A stretch of DNA of 64,000 nt from VSJD01 sp964617825 (GCA_964617825.1 CAZTWL010000002.1:62001-126000), one strand, 5' to 3'. Positions 17,968 through 26,481 are shown, counted from the stretch's first letter. Made by a program: numbers and translations. Notes: generated by a model from the sequence alone, not told the origin.

Positions 17968-18036
17968 TCTCCGTTCCGTCGCCAGTCGTCAGTCTCCTCC
18001 GGTCCGTCATCCGTCGTCTGTCGTCAGTCCTCCAGC
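17968..18036. repeat. Degenerate heptamer array (GTCCGTC/CGGACGR class)
   Basis: On the plus strand units such as CGTCATC, CGTCGTC, TGTCGTC, AGTCCTC follow in 7-base steps. The array lies at the 3' end of the GspK-like gene and runs into its last codons (SIKWLED then stop). Confidence 0.6.
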
Positions 18037-20354
18037 CACTTGATCGAGCGCACGAACATTTCGCCGGTATAGGGATCGCGCCAGACCAGAGCCGCCGCAC
18101 GCTGTTTAACCGGATTGCGCGGAATATTGCCGCCCGAGGCGACATGGGCTTCGATAATGATCGTAAAGAGATTTTGGCGCAAATTGAGAAGATTAACAGC
18201 ATTGCGGAAATAAGCCTCTTTTTGAAGCTCGGTCGCGGCCAAAGTAAAATCACCTTGATCAAGCTTCCGCCCGACATCAGAAAGATTTGTGAATACGCCG
18301 GAACCAAAAATTTCCGATGCAAATGTTTGCGCCGCCGGCATCTTAAGCGTATTACCCCCTTCTCCCGGATATTTATCGATCGGCATGTCGGCAAAAACGA
18401 CCGCAGTCGCATCCAACGCAGAATTCGAATTGCAGTTCACCAGACCGTGAAACACCGTGTTCGTCATCAGGACATCGCTTGCATTGGTTGAAAGTCCAAA
18501 GACATCCAGCACACGATGAAGATTCGGGCCATAGAGCTTGACTGTTTTCCATGGCATATTTGTATAAACAAGGCAACCGAGTTCGGCCACCGAGTGCAAT
18601 CGATCGTTGGCAACATACATTTCGGAATCAACATCTCCACTCGCGTTCGTTGACCACCATTCGGTTACCCAAGGATTTATATCGGCAAGTGGAGCATTGG
18701 ATGGGGCAATTGCGCGCGTACGCCACTTCTGGGCGCTGCTTGGATCATAATTGAATCGCGGGTCGAGGCATTCAAACGATGCGGCCTTATTGTCAGGTCC
18801 AACACCAGTCGCGTTGCCATCATGGGTGGTGGTTAACACAATTGGATTTTTCAATTTATCAACCGTATCGCTCGACTGCAGCACTTTCGGGTCGATCGTA
18901 GTTGTCAAGGTTACGGGATTCATCATCGTCAGTTCGAAAGGTCCTTTTTCCAAATGAAAACAAAGGTATTTAATAGGCGCGCCCCCAGCCGCTGAAGCCA
19001 ATGAAGGGACACTTCCAGAAGAATCGGGGTGCTCAAACCCAGGGCTGCCTGAAAACTTGGCCGCCACATCCAAGCTAAAAACTGCTGTCACGCTCTTAAC
19101 GAACGGATACCAACATTCGACATAAACATCCGTAATAATTTTATAGCTTCGATTGGCGGCGATGCTCCCGGGAAGCACTTCAACAGAATTACTAACCACC
19201 ACTTCATTAATCATCGGCACGGATTCAACACATGATTCGAAATTTGAGGGAACAAGATCGGAATCCACATAATCCATCAAATTACTATAAAGCATTCCGG
19301 CATCATCCTGACCGAAACCCGCCAATACAAAAGCGTTCGTAATTGCGCTTATACGATTACTAATGGCCAAATCCACAACCGAGCCGCTCAGATTGACAGA
19401 CGTTCCCACGCCAACAGGAGCAATGTTGTTCCAATAGCCGGGCAACGCGCGGGAATAAACGGTGAAATTGGACGAAGCGCCGTAAAATTCGTTTTTGTTC
19501 AATTCATCCAGTTCCGCCTGCGTATCATAGCGAAAATGCGTACTTCGATTGTTTATAAAAGTGGGGTAATTTTTCATCTCCGGCAGATTGGCGATCATAA
19601 TCTCCATTGGATTAGTGCCCATGCCATGCACCATCCCCCCCGCGAAATTGGCGTCCAGCAGGCCGGAGCAATTCAAGATCAGGTATTTGACGCGCCCCAT
19701 GCGATTGGATTCGGCCAAAAAATCGGCAGCCCCATCTTTCGTGTAAATAAGGCTATCCACCGGCAGCCAGTGATTGGAAGGATTTGAATAATCCGCATTC
19801 GTGGCCGCAGCCCACAGTGCGCGCGGCACAAAATTGGTGGCATCATTAGCGCGATTGGTCGCCAGCAATTGAAGCGCATAAACATTCGTGGACGTGTTTG
19901 TGTAAACATTGGTGTAGGAATTGGTCACGGACCATAATGGATAGACCGATCCGACAGACGTGCTCTCCAAGCCGTTGGTTCCCAATCTCAGCGCCAGATC
20001 GCCCAACGCCCTTGCCAGCCCCACCTGCACCAACTGGCGGGCGCGAACGCTGTCGGCATAGTTGCCCGCCGCCACGCGTTCCGTGCGCATGGCAATGGCA
20101 AACGCCACCGCCATGAGCACCATCACCGAAAGAATGCCCAGCACCATGACCAGGGCAATGCCGCTGCTTAAAGCGGGCTGTAGACTGTAGGCTGTAGGCT
20201 GTAGGCCGGAGAAATCAGATGACGGACGGCGGACGGCAGACGACAGCCCGCCCGCAGAATCCTTGGCGAAGGCAGGGCAATGCGCCTCAGCGAAGCGTTC
20301 AGCGTCCGAAACACCTAACCATCGCTTAATCTTGGCCGTTACATCGATATTCAT
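18024..20354 (-). CDS. GspK/PilX-like minor pseudopilin with unusually long leader
   Basis: 776 residues from ATG 20354 (GAG upstream). A 65-70-residue leader precedes the pseudopilin helix (GIALVMVLGILSVMVLMAVA), which lacks Glu5 as GspK proteins do; Gly before Ile is the likely prepilin peptidase site. The large C-terminal region is Asn/Thr-rich and beta-like. Part of the leader (SSAVRRPSSDF and LQPTAYSLQPA) is encoded by heptamer repeats at 20173-20252. GspK caps the pseudopilus tip in type II secretion. At 776 residues it is more than twice the usual GspK length (about 330). Confidence 0.75.
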   Translation of the reverse strand: MNIDVTAKIKRWLGVSDAERFAEAHCPAFAKDSAGGLSSAVRRPSSDFSGLQPTAYSLQPALSSGIALVMVLGILSVMVLMAVAFAIAMRTERVAAGNYADSVRARQLVQVGLARALGDLALRLGTNGLESTSVGSVYPLWSVTNSYTNVYTNTSTNVYALQLLATNRANDATNFVPRALWAAATNADYSNPSNHWLPVDSLIYTKDGAADFLAESNRMGRVKYLILNCSGLLDANFAGGMVHGMGTNPMEIMIANLPEMKNYPTFINNRSTHFRYDTQAELDELNKNEFYGASSNFTVYSRALPGYWNNIAPVGVGTSVNLSGSVVDLAISNRISAITNAFVLAGFGQDDAGMLYSNLMDYVDSDLVPSNFESCVESVPMINEVVVSNSVEVLPGSIAANRSYKIITDVYVECWYPFVKSVTAVFSLDVAAKFSGSPGFEHPDSSGSVPSLASAAGGAPIKYLCFHLEKGPFELTMMNPVTLTTTIDPKVLQSSDTVDKLKNPIVLTTTHDGNATGVGPDNKAASFECLDPRFNYDPSSAQKWRTRAIAPSNAPLADINPWVTEWWSTNASGDVDSEMYVANDRLHSVAELGCLVYTNMPWKTVKLYGPNLHRVLDVFGLSTNASDVLMTNTVFHGLVNCNSNSALDATAVVFADMPIDKYPGEGGNTLKMPAAQTFASEIFGSGVFTNLSDVGRKLDQGDFTLAATELQKEAYFRNAVNLLNLRQNLFTIIIEAHVASGGNIPRNPVKQRAAALVWRDPYTGEMFVRSIKWLED
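20173..20252. repeat. Heptamer arrays inside the GspK-like leader
   Basis: Plus strand reads GTAGACT, GTAGGCT, GTAGGCT, GTAGGCC, then after a short spacer CGGACGG, CGGACGG, CAGACGA. Read on the coding (minus) strand they are open in all three frames and add residues to the leader upstream of the prepilin cleavage site. Confidence 0.8.
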
Positions 20355-20370
20355 AATGATCTCAACGTTC

Positions 20371-20445
20371 ACCGTACTGTCCGTCATCTGCCGTCAGCTC
20401 TTTCCCTCGTCTCTCAGTTGTCAGGCGTCCGCCGCCGGGCATCAT
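20371..20445. repeat. Degenerate heptamer array upstream of the GspK-like gene
   Basis: Plus-strand units around ACTGTCCGTCATCTGCCGTC and TCGTCTCTCAGTTGTCAGGC continue the GTCNGTC class between the GspJ-like stop (20450) and the GspK-like start. Register is weaker than in neighbouring arrays. Confidence 0.45.
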
Positions 20446-20449
20446 CTCC

Positions 20450-21196
20450 TTATCTTACAGAATAACCCACCCGATTCGGGAAATAAATCCGGGTCGTATA
20501 GACCTTGGCATTACGGTCTTTAAAATCGATTTTATCGGTGCCAACCAGTTTCTCGTATCGGCGCATGTCATCGCCGCCCAGCATTTCCAACGCGATATCC
20601 ATGCAAATTGGAAGTTTATCGAGAGTTATACCAACACTCGAGATTCCACTCGCTAAATCAGATTCGCTTGTATAAACATAAAAATTAACGGACAAAACAT
20701 TAGTGATTAGCATTCCTGCCCCAGAGTGACCGGGCAGATTGGGTGGATTGGGTGGAATGGTATAAGGACTGGCAAGTTGGTGCGCATACTTTAATTGATT
20801 GGCGTCATAGTAGAAAGATGCATTTCGCAGCGCACGACCACTATGCACATCCCCAGCCAGCGACACAAAAAGCACATCGTTGCCACCTATCACTTGGAAT
20901 AAAAGAGGCACAGGCGGACTAACCGCATCAACCGGCCCGGCGACGGCAGAAGACAACTCGCGCACCATGAAATCCAAGGCGGCGCGGGCCGAAGTGTTCA
21001 TATCGGCCTTCTGCGTGCCGATATTCCAGGCAGCGGAGCTGCCCTGAAAGATGTTGGCCACCATCAGGACCATGATCGAAAGGACCGTCATGGCCACGAG
21101 AACCTCGATCAATGTAAAGCCAGGCCGTAGCCTGTAGGCTGCAGGCCGCAGACTGAAGCAGGCCGTAGACCGTAGACTATGGACTGTAGACTTCAT
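20450..21196 (-). CDS. GspJ/PilW-like minor pseudopilin
   Basis: 248 residues from ATG 21196. A leader of about 25 residues encoded by heptamer repeats (SLRSTACFSLRPAAYRLRP) ends at the prepilin peptidase site G/FTLIEVLVAM with Glu5 present, followed by the hydrophobic helix VLSIMVLMVANIFQGSS. The downstream part (ARAALDFMVRELSSAV) resembles GspJ/PilW. Longer in-frame starts to 21361 exist but lack a ribosome site. Between the GspI-like and GspK-like genes in canonical G-H-I-J-K order. Confidence 0.85.
   Translation of the reverse strand: MKSTVHSLRSTACFSLRPAAYRLRPGFTLIEVLVAMTVLSIMVLMVANIFQGSSAAWNIGTQKADMNTSARAALDFMVRELSSAVAGPVDAVSPPVPLLFQVIGGNDVLFVSLAGDVHSGRALRNASFYYDANQLKYAHQLASPYTIPPNPPNLPGHSGAGMLITNVLSVNFYVYTSESDLASGISSVGITLDKLPICMDIALEMLGGDDMRRYEKLVGTDKIDFKDRNAKVYTTRIYFPNRVGYSVR
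21122..21196. repeat. Heptamer array coding the GspJ-like leader
   Basis: Plus strand shows CCTGTAGGCTGCAGGCCGCA and GCCGTAGACCGTAGACTATG in 7-base register right up to the ATG. On the coding strand it gives the leader repeats SLR(P/S)-x-A-(C/Y). Confidence 0.8.
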
Positions 21197-21321
21197 AATG
21201 ACTTTTGCATTACCCCGCATATCATTTACAAAATTCTTTCTTCCCGTAGTTAACCTACAGCCCTCACGGGCGCGGCTACAAATTTTGAAGTTAACATAAT
21301 AGCATCCCGTGGGGCCGCCAA

Positions 21322-21488
21322 GGGCTGTAGACTTTAGGCTGTAGGCCATATGGTGAAACAAGCAAAATGCAGATACACAAAACTGGAATTATAGTTTTGG
21401 CATTCAACCTGAATATTGCTTGTTGTTTCCATGTTTTCCTACAGTCCACGGTCTACGGTCTGCTTCCGCCCTCAGTCTACAGCCTTCT
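21322..21488. repeat. Pair of inverted heptamer arrays in the GspI-GspJ gap
   Basis: Two arrays of opposite orientation flank a spacer of about 90 bases: 21322-21350 (GGCTGTAGACT, GGCTGTAGGCC) and 21438-21488 (CCTACAGTCC, AGTCTACAGCC). GGCTGTAGACT (21324-21334) and AGTCTACAGCC (21474-21484) are exact complements, so a transcript across the gap could fold into a long hairpin. Confidence 0.7.
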
Positions 21489-22016
21489 TCAGGGCTTCCA
21501 CCTGTAAAACTCCGCATAAAACACACTGGCATCATTGTTGTTCCCAAATTCACCCGGCCAGACAAAAAGGGTCACCGCTTTAATCAGCTCATTGGTCGTC
21601 ATGGACAACCGATAGCGCAAGGTGTGATCTTCGTATTTATATTCATATTGATTCATTACAATATTAGTTCCGGCAAATTGCACTCGATTGGTTCCCATAT
21701 TTGACCACATATTAGAAGCCGCCACCGGCAGATAAAACCTATCCAATTCAGCCCAATTTGTTTCCGCCTTGGCCCGCAAGCCGCCAAAGACTTCCTCGGC
21801 AAAAAAGGCGGCGTGGGTATCGGCAATCGAGCGCGCGTTCTGCTCCAACCCCGAGGGGAACATACTCATAACGCTAAGAATACCGACCGCCATGACCATC
21901 AACGCCAGGGTGACCTCGACAAGGCTGAAGCCTGAAGCGGACCTTGGGAGGAAGAAGGCCATAGGCCGTTGGCTGTGGTCCGTAGGATTCGGAATAACTT
22001 TTGTGCAATCCTGCAT
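21489..22016 (-). CDS. GspI/PilV-like minor pseudopilin
   Basis: 175 residues. A 28-29-residue leader rich in Pro/Ser precedes G/FSLVEVTLALMVMAVGIL with Glu5, then a small domain (FFAEEVFGGLRAK; YKYEDHTLRYRLSM) like PilV/GspI. It follows the GspH-like gene and precedes the GspJ-like gene. ATG 22016 has no strong ribosome site. Confidence 0.82.
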   Translation of the reverse strand: MQDCTKVIPNPTDHSQRPMAFFLPRSASGFSLVEVTLALMVMAVGILSVMSMFPSGLEQNARSIADTHAAFFAEEVFGGLRAKAETNWAELDRFYLPVAASNMWSNMGTNRVQFAGTNIVMNQYEYKYEDHTLRYRLSMTTNELIKAVTLFVWPGEFGNNNDASVFYAEFYRWKP

Positions 22017-22029
22017 TTCATGTTCCTTC

Positions 22030-22110
22030 CCACAGTCAACAGCCTACGGTCTGTTTCAGTTCTTCCCTCAACCTACACTACAGCCCACGGGCTACGATCT
22101 GCTGTCACGT
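22030..22110. repeat. Heptamer array between GspH-like and GspI-like genes
   Basis: Plus-strand units include CACAGTC, AACAGCC, TACGGTC and, further on, TACAGCC, CACGGGC, TACGATC. Orientation is CCTACAG on plus, the one seen at gene 3' ends in this block. Confidence 0.6.
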
Positions 22111-22116
22111 CCTTCA

Positions 22117-22680
22117 TCACTCCACCGTAATCCCGCCCGTGAGACCATTGATAGAAATGGCCTTTTTGATCATATTGCCTCGAATTTTGCTCGCCTTATC
22201 AACCAGCACAATGTCCGGCGGAGTTAGATCTTTCAGCCCGCCATCCGTTTTGAAAACAAAATATTGCGGGGTCGGCGAATCAAAAGTCACATCAAGAGGC
22301 AGATCGGTTATGCTCTGAACCATGCTGTTGGTATCCGCCGTCGTCACCGCGTAAAAACAGGCATGGTCATTAGTCGCTAATACGATCACACTATTGGTTG
22401 TATAGACCATTCCGGTCGGCGAAACCACAAACGTGATTTGCTCCCGGTGGGTGATGGCCCACTGGCGCGACAAGGCGGCCGCGGACCGGATGTTATTGAC
22501 GGCGGTGCGCATACTGGCGCCGCGCCCCATGCTGATAAATGAAGGCAACGAAACAGCCATGATGATCGTCGCAATGACCATGACGACAAGAAGTTCGATG
22601 AGGGTGAAGGCGGCCCGGAGGCCGCCGTCTTTAGGCTGCGAGCTATCGACTGAAGCCTTGCGTTGCGTTCGGATAGTCAT
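22117..22680 (-). CDS. GspH/FimT-like pseudopilin
   Basis: 187 residues. The leader ends at the processing site before FTLIELLVVMVIATIIMAV (Glu5 present; the residue before Phe is Ala, not the usual Gly). SMRTAVNNIRSAAALSRQWAITHRE is the characteristic GspH/FimT helix continuation with a row of small residues. Fourth step of the G-G-G-G-H-I-J-K order. Confidence 0.85.
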   Translation of the reverse strand: MTIRTQRKASVDSSQPKDGGLRAAFTLIELLVVMVIATIIMAVSLPSFISMGRGASMRTAVNNIRSAAALSRQWAITHREQITFVVSPTGMVYTTNSVIVLATNDHACFYAVTTADTNSMVQSITDLPLDVTFDSPTPQYFVFKTDGGLKDLTPPDIVLVDKASKIRGNMIKKAISINGLTGGITVE

Positions 22681-22785
22681 GCGATGAAGTCATTCACAAA
22701 AAAAAGCACGTGTTTCACTACAATCAAGCGGCCGTGTCCGGATACAAGCCTGCATTCCACGGCCTTCGGTCCATCTTCGCCTTTT

Positions 22786-23442
22786 TCAGCGCAGCATTTC
22801 CCAGGTATTCCACGGCAATTTGTTGGAGGTGCCGCCAAGCGAAGCCACGCCAACATTCACGCTGAACAACGGGCGGTTGGTCAAATAAATATTGGTGCGG
22901 CCGATGTTGCGGCCCGAGACATTGTCGGCCGCATAGTACATGGGAGTCTCATTCGACCACACAAGGGAAAGATTGTTGTCGTCATTCCAATCCATACAAA
23001 TGACGTAGGGAATGCCCCAGGGATCGAGATAATTGCCGGCATAGTCCGGATTGACATTGGTATTGACCTGCAGGTTGAGAAATATCTTGTTTTTGGGATT
23101 CAGGTGGCGGCCGGAGCCTTGCGGATAAACGACATTCGAACCCAGGAGCGGCTGGATCACAATCCAATTGTTGGTGATAAAAGTCACATCCTGCGTCGCA
23201 TAAAATTGGGCCGGCCATTTGCCGTATTCCTGTTGATAGGCCTTGATGGCCAAGAGAATCGTCTGCGCCTCGGCGGCCGCCTGTTTTTGCTTGGCGCGAT
23301 CGCCCGCGCCGATTACCACCGGAAAGAGCAAGCCCGCCAGAATCGCCATGATCCCGATCACGAGCATGACTTCGAGAAGAGTGAAACCAGACTGAAGGCC
23401 GAAGCAGACCGTGGACCGTGGACTGTAGGCTGAAGACTTCAT
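22786..23442 (-). CDS. GspG-like major pseudopilin (third copy)
   Basis: 218 residues. The leader MKSSAYSPRSTVCFGLQS is encoded by heptamers and ends at G/FTLLEVMLVIGIMAILAGLL. The C-terminal half has the GspG-like pattern YQQEYGKWPAQF and LDPWGIPYVICMDWNDDNN, with acidic residues that bind calcium in GspG. One of three GspG-like paralogues in a row. Ribosome site not obvious. Confidence 0.87.
   Translation of the reverse strand: MKSSAYSPRSTVCFGLQSGFTLLEVMLVIGIMAILAGLLFPVVIGAGDRAKQKQAAAEAQTILLAIKAYQQEYGKWPAQFYATQDVTFITNNWIVIQPLLGSNVVYPQGSGRHLNPKNKIFLNLQVNTNVNPDYAGNYLDPWGIPYVICMDWNDDNNLSLVWSNETPMYYAADNVSGRNIGRTNIYLTNRPLFSVNVGVASLGGTSNKLPWNTWEMLR
23395..23442. repeat. Heptamer array coding the GspG-like leader
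   Basis: Plus strand reads GACCGTGGACCGTGGACTGT then AGGCTGAAGACTTCAT in 7-base steps up to the start codon. A facing array of opposite orientation is at 23598-23622 (CCCACGGTCAACAGTC). Confidence 0.75.
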
Positions 23443-23626
23443 AAGACGACTATTGGCCGCAACTTTTATTTACGTGGTTAAAAAGAACATCGCGTCTTTC
23501 GGATTACCTCTTGTTTTATCGCGTATCTCTGTTCTTTGCTCATCCTTCAGTCCAGAGCCCGTTGCCAACTTACGAAATCCTCTTCAGGCTGTTCCTTTTC
23601 CCACGGTCAACAGTCTCTCTTCACGC

Positions 23627-24265
23627 CTAATCCCAGCTCTTGATATTCCCCTCTTTTGCGGGAGACTCCGAGAGTTCATCCAACCGGTTAGTGCCGACCG
23701 ACCAGACGATTACCGTGCGGTAGATATCCTGGCCACCTACGCTGATCTTGTTATCATAGTTGGCGTCCACCAGGAAACGGTATGGCTGTTCCTTATTCGG
23801 TTCAGAAGTTGTGAACGGATCCAAAAAAGCGCCGGCGGAGTTGGTGGTATCAAACTCGTAAAAAGCAAGGTGGTCGCTGTTTTCGCCCCGGAGGATCGAA
23901 ACCACATTTTCATCTATTTTCTTGGGAGCATTGCCATCTCCAAATTCTGACGGCCAGACGCGATAATGATCGAGGTAAGACTTGAAGGCCGTCTCCAGGT
24001 TTTTGACGGTGACCTTGGCTTTGGTATATTTGGCCTTCTCCCGGATCGAAAAATAAGTGGGCACGATAATGCCCATGAGCAAACCGATGATCGAAATCAC
24101 CACGAGAAGCTCGACCAGGGTAAAGGCGGGTCGGCTGTTGGCCGCAGACTGTGGACCGAGGCCTGACACCGGATGACGGACGACAGACAACAGAGCTTGA
24201 GCTCTGGCCGCCGACCCCCGCCATCTCATCCCCATCGTCCTGCACCAGCGATTCTTTGCCTTCAT
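23627..24265 (-). CDS. GspG-like pseudopilin (second copy)
   Basis: 212 residues. A long leader (about 47 residues, with RHPVSGLGPQSAANSRPA read from heptamers) precedes FTLVELLVVISIIGLLMGII with Glu5 present; the residue before Phe is Ala, so processing needs checking. YLDHYRVWPSEFGDGN is the GspG YxxxxGxYP-type block. It follows the 25-kb paralogue after 11 bases. Confidence 0.85.
   Translation of the reverse strand: MKAKNRWCRTMGMRWRGSAARAQALLSVVRHPVSGLGPQSAANSRPAFTLVELLVVISIIGLLMGIIVPTYFSIREKAKYTKAKVTVKNLETAFKSYLDHYRVWPSEFGDGNAPKKIDENVVSILRGENSDHLAFYEFDTTNSAGAFLDPFTTSEPNKEQPYRFLVDANYDNKISVGGQDIYRTVIVWSVGTNRLDELSESPAKEGNIKSWD
24125..24195. repeat. Heptamer arrays coding the leader of the second GspG-like protein
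   Basis: Plus strand CGCAGACTGTGGACCGAGGC then, after ACACC, GGATGACGGACGACAGACAA. Two classes (TGGACNN and CGGACGR) sit side by side as in the GspK leader. Confidence 0.7.
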
Positions 24266-24276
24266 AAGTTCGCGCC

Positions 24277-25053
24277 TTAAAAATTATTGGTTGTGATCGT
24301 ATAGGAAATACCGTCGGTACATGTATATTTCCATTGCCATCCCGAGACCGGGTCGATCGCCTTGAGCCGGTTAATCGGGCGGGCTGCGCCATACTCTATA
24401 TTCGCATTGACCATGCCGCCACCCTTGGATTTGCGTTTTCCACTATACTTGATCACATCGGTATTTTCATTAAAATCGAATATATTATAAGATACGGTCA
24501 CCTTGTCGAACTGCATAAACGGACGCTTGCCTTCGCGCTCCTGCCTCAACATGAGCGGGAAGGTAAGACAATAATCGATTTTGCATGTCGCACCCTCGAC
24601 GCCGGCAAGCTCCAAGGTGTTGGTTGAAAGATTTACATTTGTAAAAACGCTGTTCGAATACGTATCAATGTCCGGGACAACATTATCCCAATAATGCTTT
24701 GACGCTTCCGGCCGATTGATGCATTGATTGAGATTGTTGGTTATCGGCGTAATGGGATATTCGCCGTAGGCCGCGCGGTAATCATCCAAGGCGCTGCGAA
24801 TATTGGCCAGCACTACTTCCTGGCGCGCCGCCTTGGAGCGGTAAATGGCATACTTGGAAACGGGAATCGTAATACCCGCTAGAATCGCAATGACCACGAT
24901 CACGACCAGAAGCTCAACCAACGTAAAACCAGCCCACAGGCTGCGGACCGCCGGCTGATTGGGAAACGAGGCCATGGCGGGAAGATATTCCGGACTACCT
25001 CCGACCTCCGATTTCCGGCTCACGTTCTCAATTGTCCTTCGTCGTGTATTCAT
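24277..25053 (-). CDS. GspG-like pseudopilin (first copy)
   Basis: 258 residues from ATG 25053. A leader of about 40 residues precedes G/FTLVELLVVIVVIAILAGI with Glu5. DDYRAAYGEYPITPITNN is the typical GspG YxxxxGxYP block; the C-terminal YTCTDG resembles the end of GspG-type proteins. GTG 25062 is an alternative start. Near the beginning of the pseudopilin block. Confidence 0.85.
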   Translation of the reverse strand: MNTRRRTIENVSRKSEVGGSPEYLPAMASFPNQPAVRSLWAGFTLVELLVVIVVIAILAGITIPVSKYAIYRSKAARQEVVLANIRSALDDYRAAYGEYPITPITNNLNQCINRPEASKHYWDNVVPDIDTYSNSVFTNVNLSTNTLELAGVEGATCKIDYCLTFPLMLRQEREGKRPFMQFDKVTVSYNIFDFNENTDVIKYSGKRKSKGGGMVNANIEYGAARPINRLKAIDPVSGWQWKYTCTDGISYTITTNNF

Positions 25054-25067
25054 TTGCTTCACCCGCG

Positions 25068-26084
25068 TTATTCTGCGATGAAAACGGAATTAGTGAAAAT
25101 CGCTTGTGAAATTTTATTGGATCCAATCCAGCCGACATGGCCATCCATAGCCACAAAATTGGCGCCATAGACCTTGTCCTGGAGATGATGAAACCCGACT
25201 TCCGTCAGCCACCAGGATCCATCTGTCCCTTTTGGGGTATCCTGGGTAACGGGCTCGCCCCAACTATTGGTGCCATTGAACATCCAATTGGTGCAGGTAA
25301 TCGTCGCGCCCCACCCATCCCTGGCATTCCAGTCAATAAAAGAAACGACCTGTTCCGGGATATCTTTCTTGTTTTTGTAAACTTGCCTGAGGTTAATGGC
25401 ATAGGTCGTGAAGGACGGATCCAAGATCAGCTTGTCATTCGCGTCATAGCCATCACCGTATGACATGGTCCTTTCAAAATCAGCCATCACCACTTGATTA
25501 CCCACAAAATCGGTCGTATCCCGCAGCCCTTTAAAATTCGGCGAGTCCGGATCGAAGAAATTACCTTCATTTTTGATTTGCTGCAGCACCGAAGGACAAA
25601 CCCGGACTGAGGGAATGCCTTCCGAAAGCGACTGAATCGTAACCCCGGTAGGCAGATAGGCAGCAGTCATATCGTCCCACCAATGCGCATCGCTGCCGGA
25701 TTGTCCACCCCTCCCTTGAAGACGAGTGCCAAACCGTCCTTTCAACCCCATATGCGAAGCATCATAACCGGCTCCAGCGCCGCCCCGGCCGCCGAGGCCC
25801 GGATAAATATAGTATCCGCCATTATTGACCATATACTGATTCATGGCCACGCCATACTGGCGGAGGTTGTTCTGGCAATTGGAGGTCCAGGCCTTTTCGC
25901 GCATGGTGCGGATATTGGGAACCAACAACGAGACCAAGATCGCAATAACGGCCACCACGACCATGAGCTCGACCAAGGTAAAGGCGAAAGAGGACCGTAG
26001 ACCGTTGACCATGGACCGTGGGTAACAAGCCAAAGTGCGGAGGCTGCTAACCATGAGTTGGAGACTGTAGGCTGTAGGTTTCAT
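25068..26084 (-). CDS. Prepilin with H-X9-DG-like C-terminus
   Basis: 338 residues from ATG 26084. The leader (KPTAYSLQ..., heptamer-coded) ends before FTLVELMVVVAVIAILVSLL with Glu5; residue -1 is Ala. After CQNNLRQYGVAMNQYMVNNGGYY comes a globular domain ending in FHHLQDKVYGANFVAMDGHV, the H-Xn-DG pattern typical of PVC prepilins. Glycine-rich loop about 80-100. First pseudopilin in transcription order; likely the major or a surface-displayed fibre subunit. Confidence 0.82.
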   Translation of the reverse strand: MKPTAYSLQLMVSSLRTLACYPRSMVNGLRSSFAFTLVELMVVVAVIAILVSLLVPNIRTMREKAWTSNCQNNLRQYGVAMNQYMVNNGGYYIYPGLGGRGGAGAGYDASHMGLKGRFGTRLQGRGGQSGSDAHWWDDMTAAYLPTGVTIQSLSEGIPSVRVCPSVLQQIKNEGNFFDPDSPNFKGLRDTTDFVGNQVVMADFERTMSYGDGYDANDKLILDPSFTTYAINLRQVYKNKKDIPEQVVSFIDWNARDGWGATITCTNWMFNGTNSWGEPVTQDTPKGTDGSWWLTEVGFHHLQDKVYGANFVAMDGHVGWIGSNKISQAIFTNSVFIAE

Positions 26085-26100
26085 AACTGTAGCCCGTGGA
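25990..26100. repeat. Heptamer arrays at the start of the H-X9-DG prepilin
   Basis: Plus strand GGACCGTAGACCGTTGACCA, TGGACCGTGGG, then GAGACTGTAGGCTGTAGG directly before the start codon and ACTGTAGCCCGTGGAAC beyond it. Coding-strand translation supplies most of the leader. Confidence 0.75.
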
Positions 26101-26110
26101 ACATCGACTT

Positions 26111-26458
26111 TTACTTTCGCAACGCACAAATCAAGGAATTCAATTGCTTGGACGTCTTTTCAGCCAGTGATTTGATTTCGTCCGCCTGTTTTAGATATCC
26201 TAACCGTTCGGTCACGGAAATTTGATATTGCAATTCTCGCGCCGAGCCATAGGCCATGTCCAAAAAATGTAGGTAATCCGGTTCTGAATGTCGGGCACAA
26301 CCTTCAACAATATTCGACGGAATTGATAACGCCGAACGCCGCATTTGCAAGGTTAAACAGAACGTTTCATCTTTTGGAAAAGCTCGCGTTCTCACATAAA
26401 CCATAAGAACTAGTTGATCGGCTACGTGAAACACGTCTAATCTAGTATGATCCCGCAT
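26111..26458 (-). CDS. Four-helix-bundle protein (S23/TIGR02436-type), copy 1
   Basis: 115 residues, all-helical. MRRSALSIPSNIVEGCAR and the FLDMAYGSARELQYQI block are diagnostic of the small four-helix-bundle family first seen as ORFs in 23S rRNA intervening sequences; the molecular role is unknown. A second copy at 34428-34787 differs at about 16 of the first 115 residues. It is flanked on both sides by heptamer arrays and sits between the giant protein gene and the prepilin block. Confidence 0.88.
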   Translation of the reverse strand: MRDHTRLDVFHVADQLVLMVYVRTRAFPKDETFCLTLQMRRSALSIPSNIVEGCARHSEPDYLHFLDMAYGSARELQYQISVTERLGYLKQADEIKSLAEKTSKQLNSLICALRK

Positions 26459-26481
26459 TTATTCTCTTCGTTCACTGGCGT

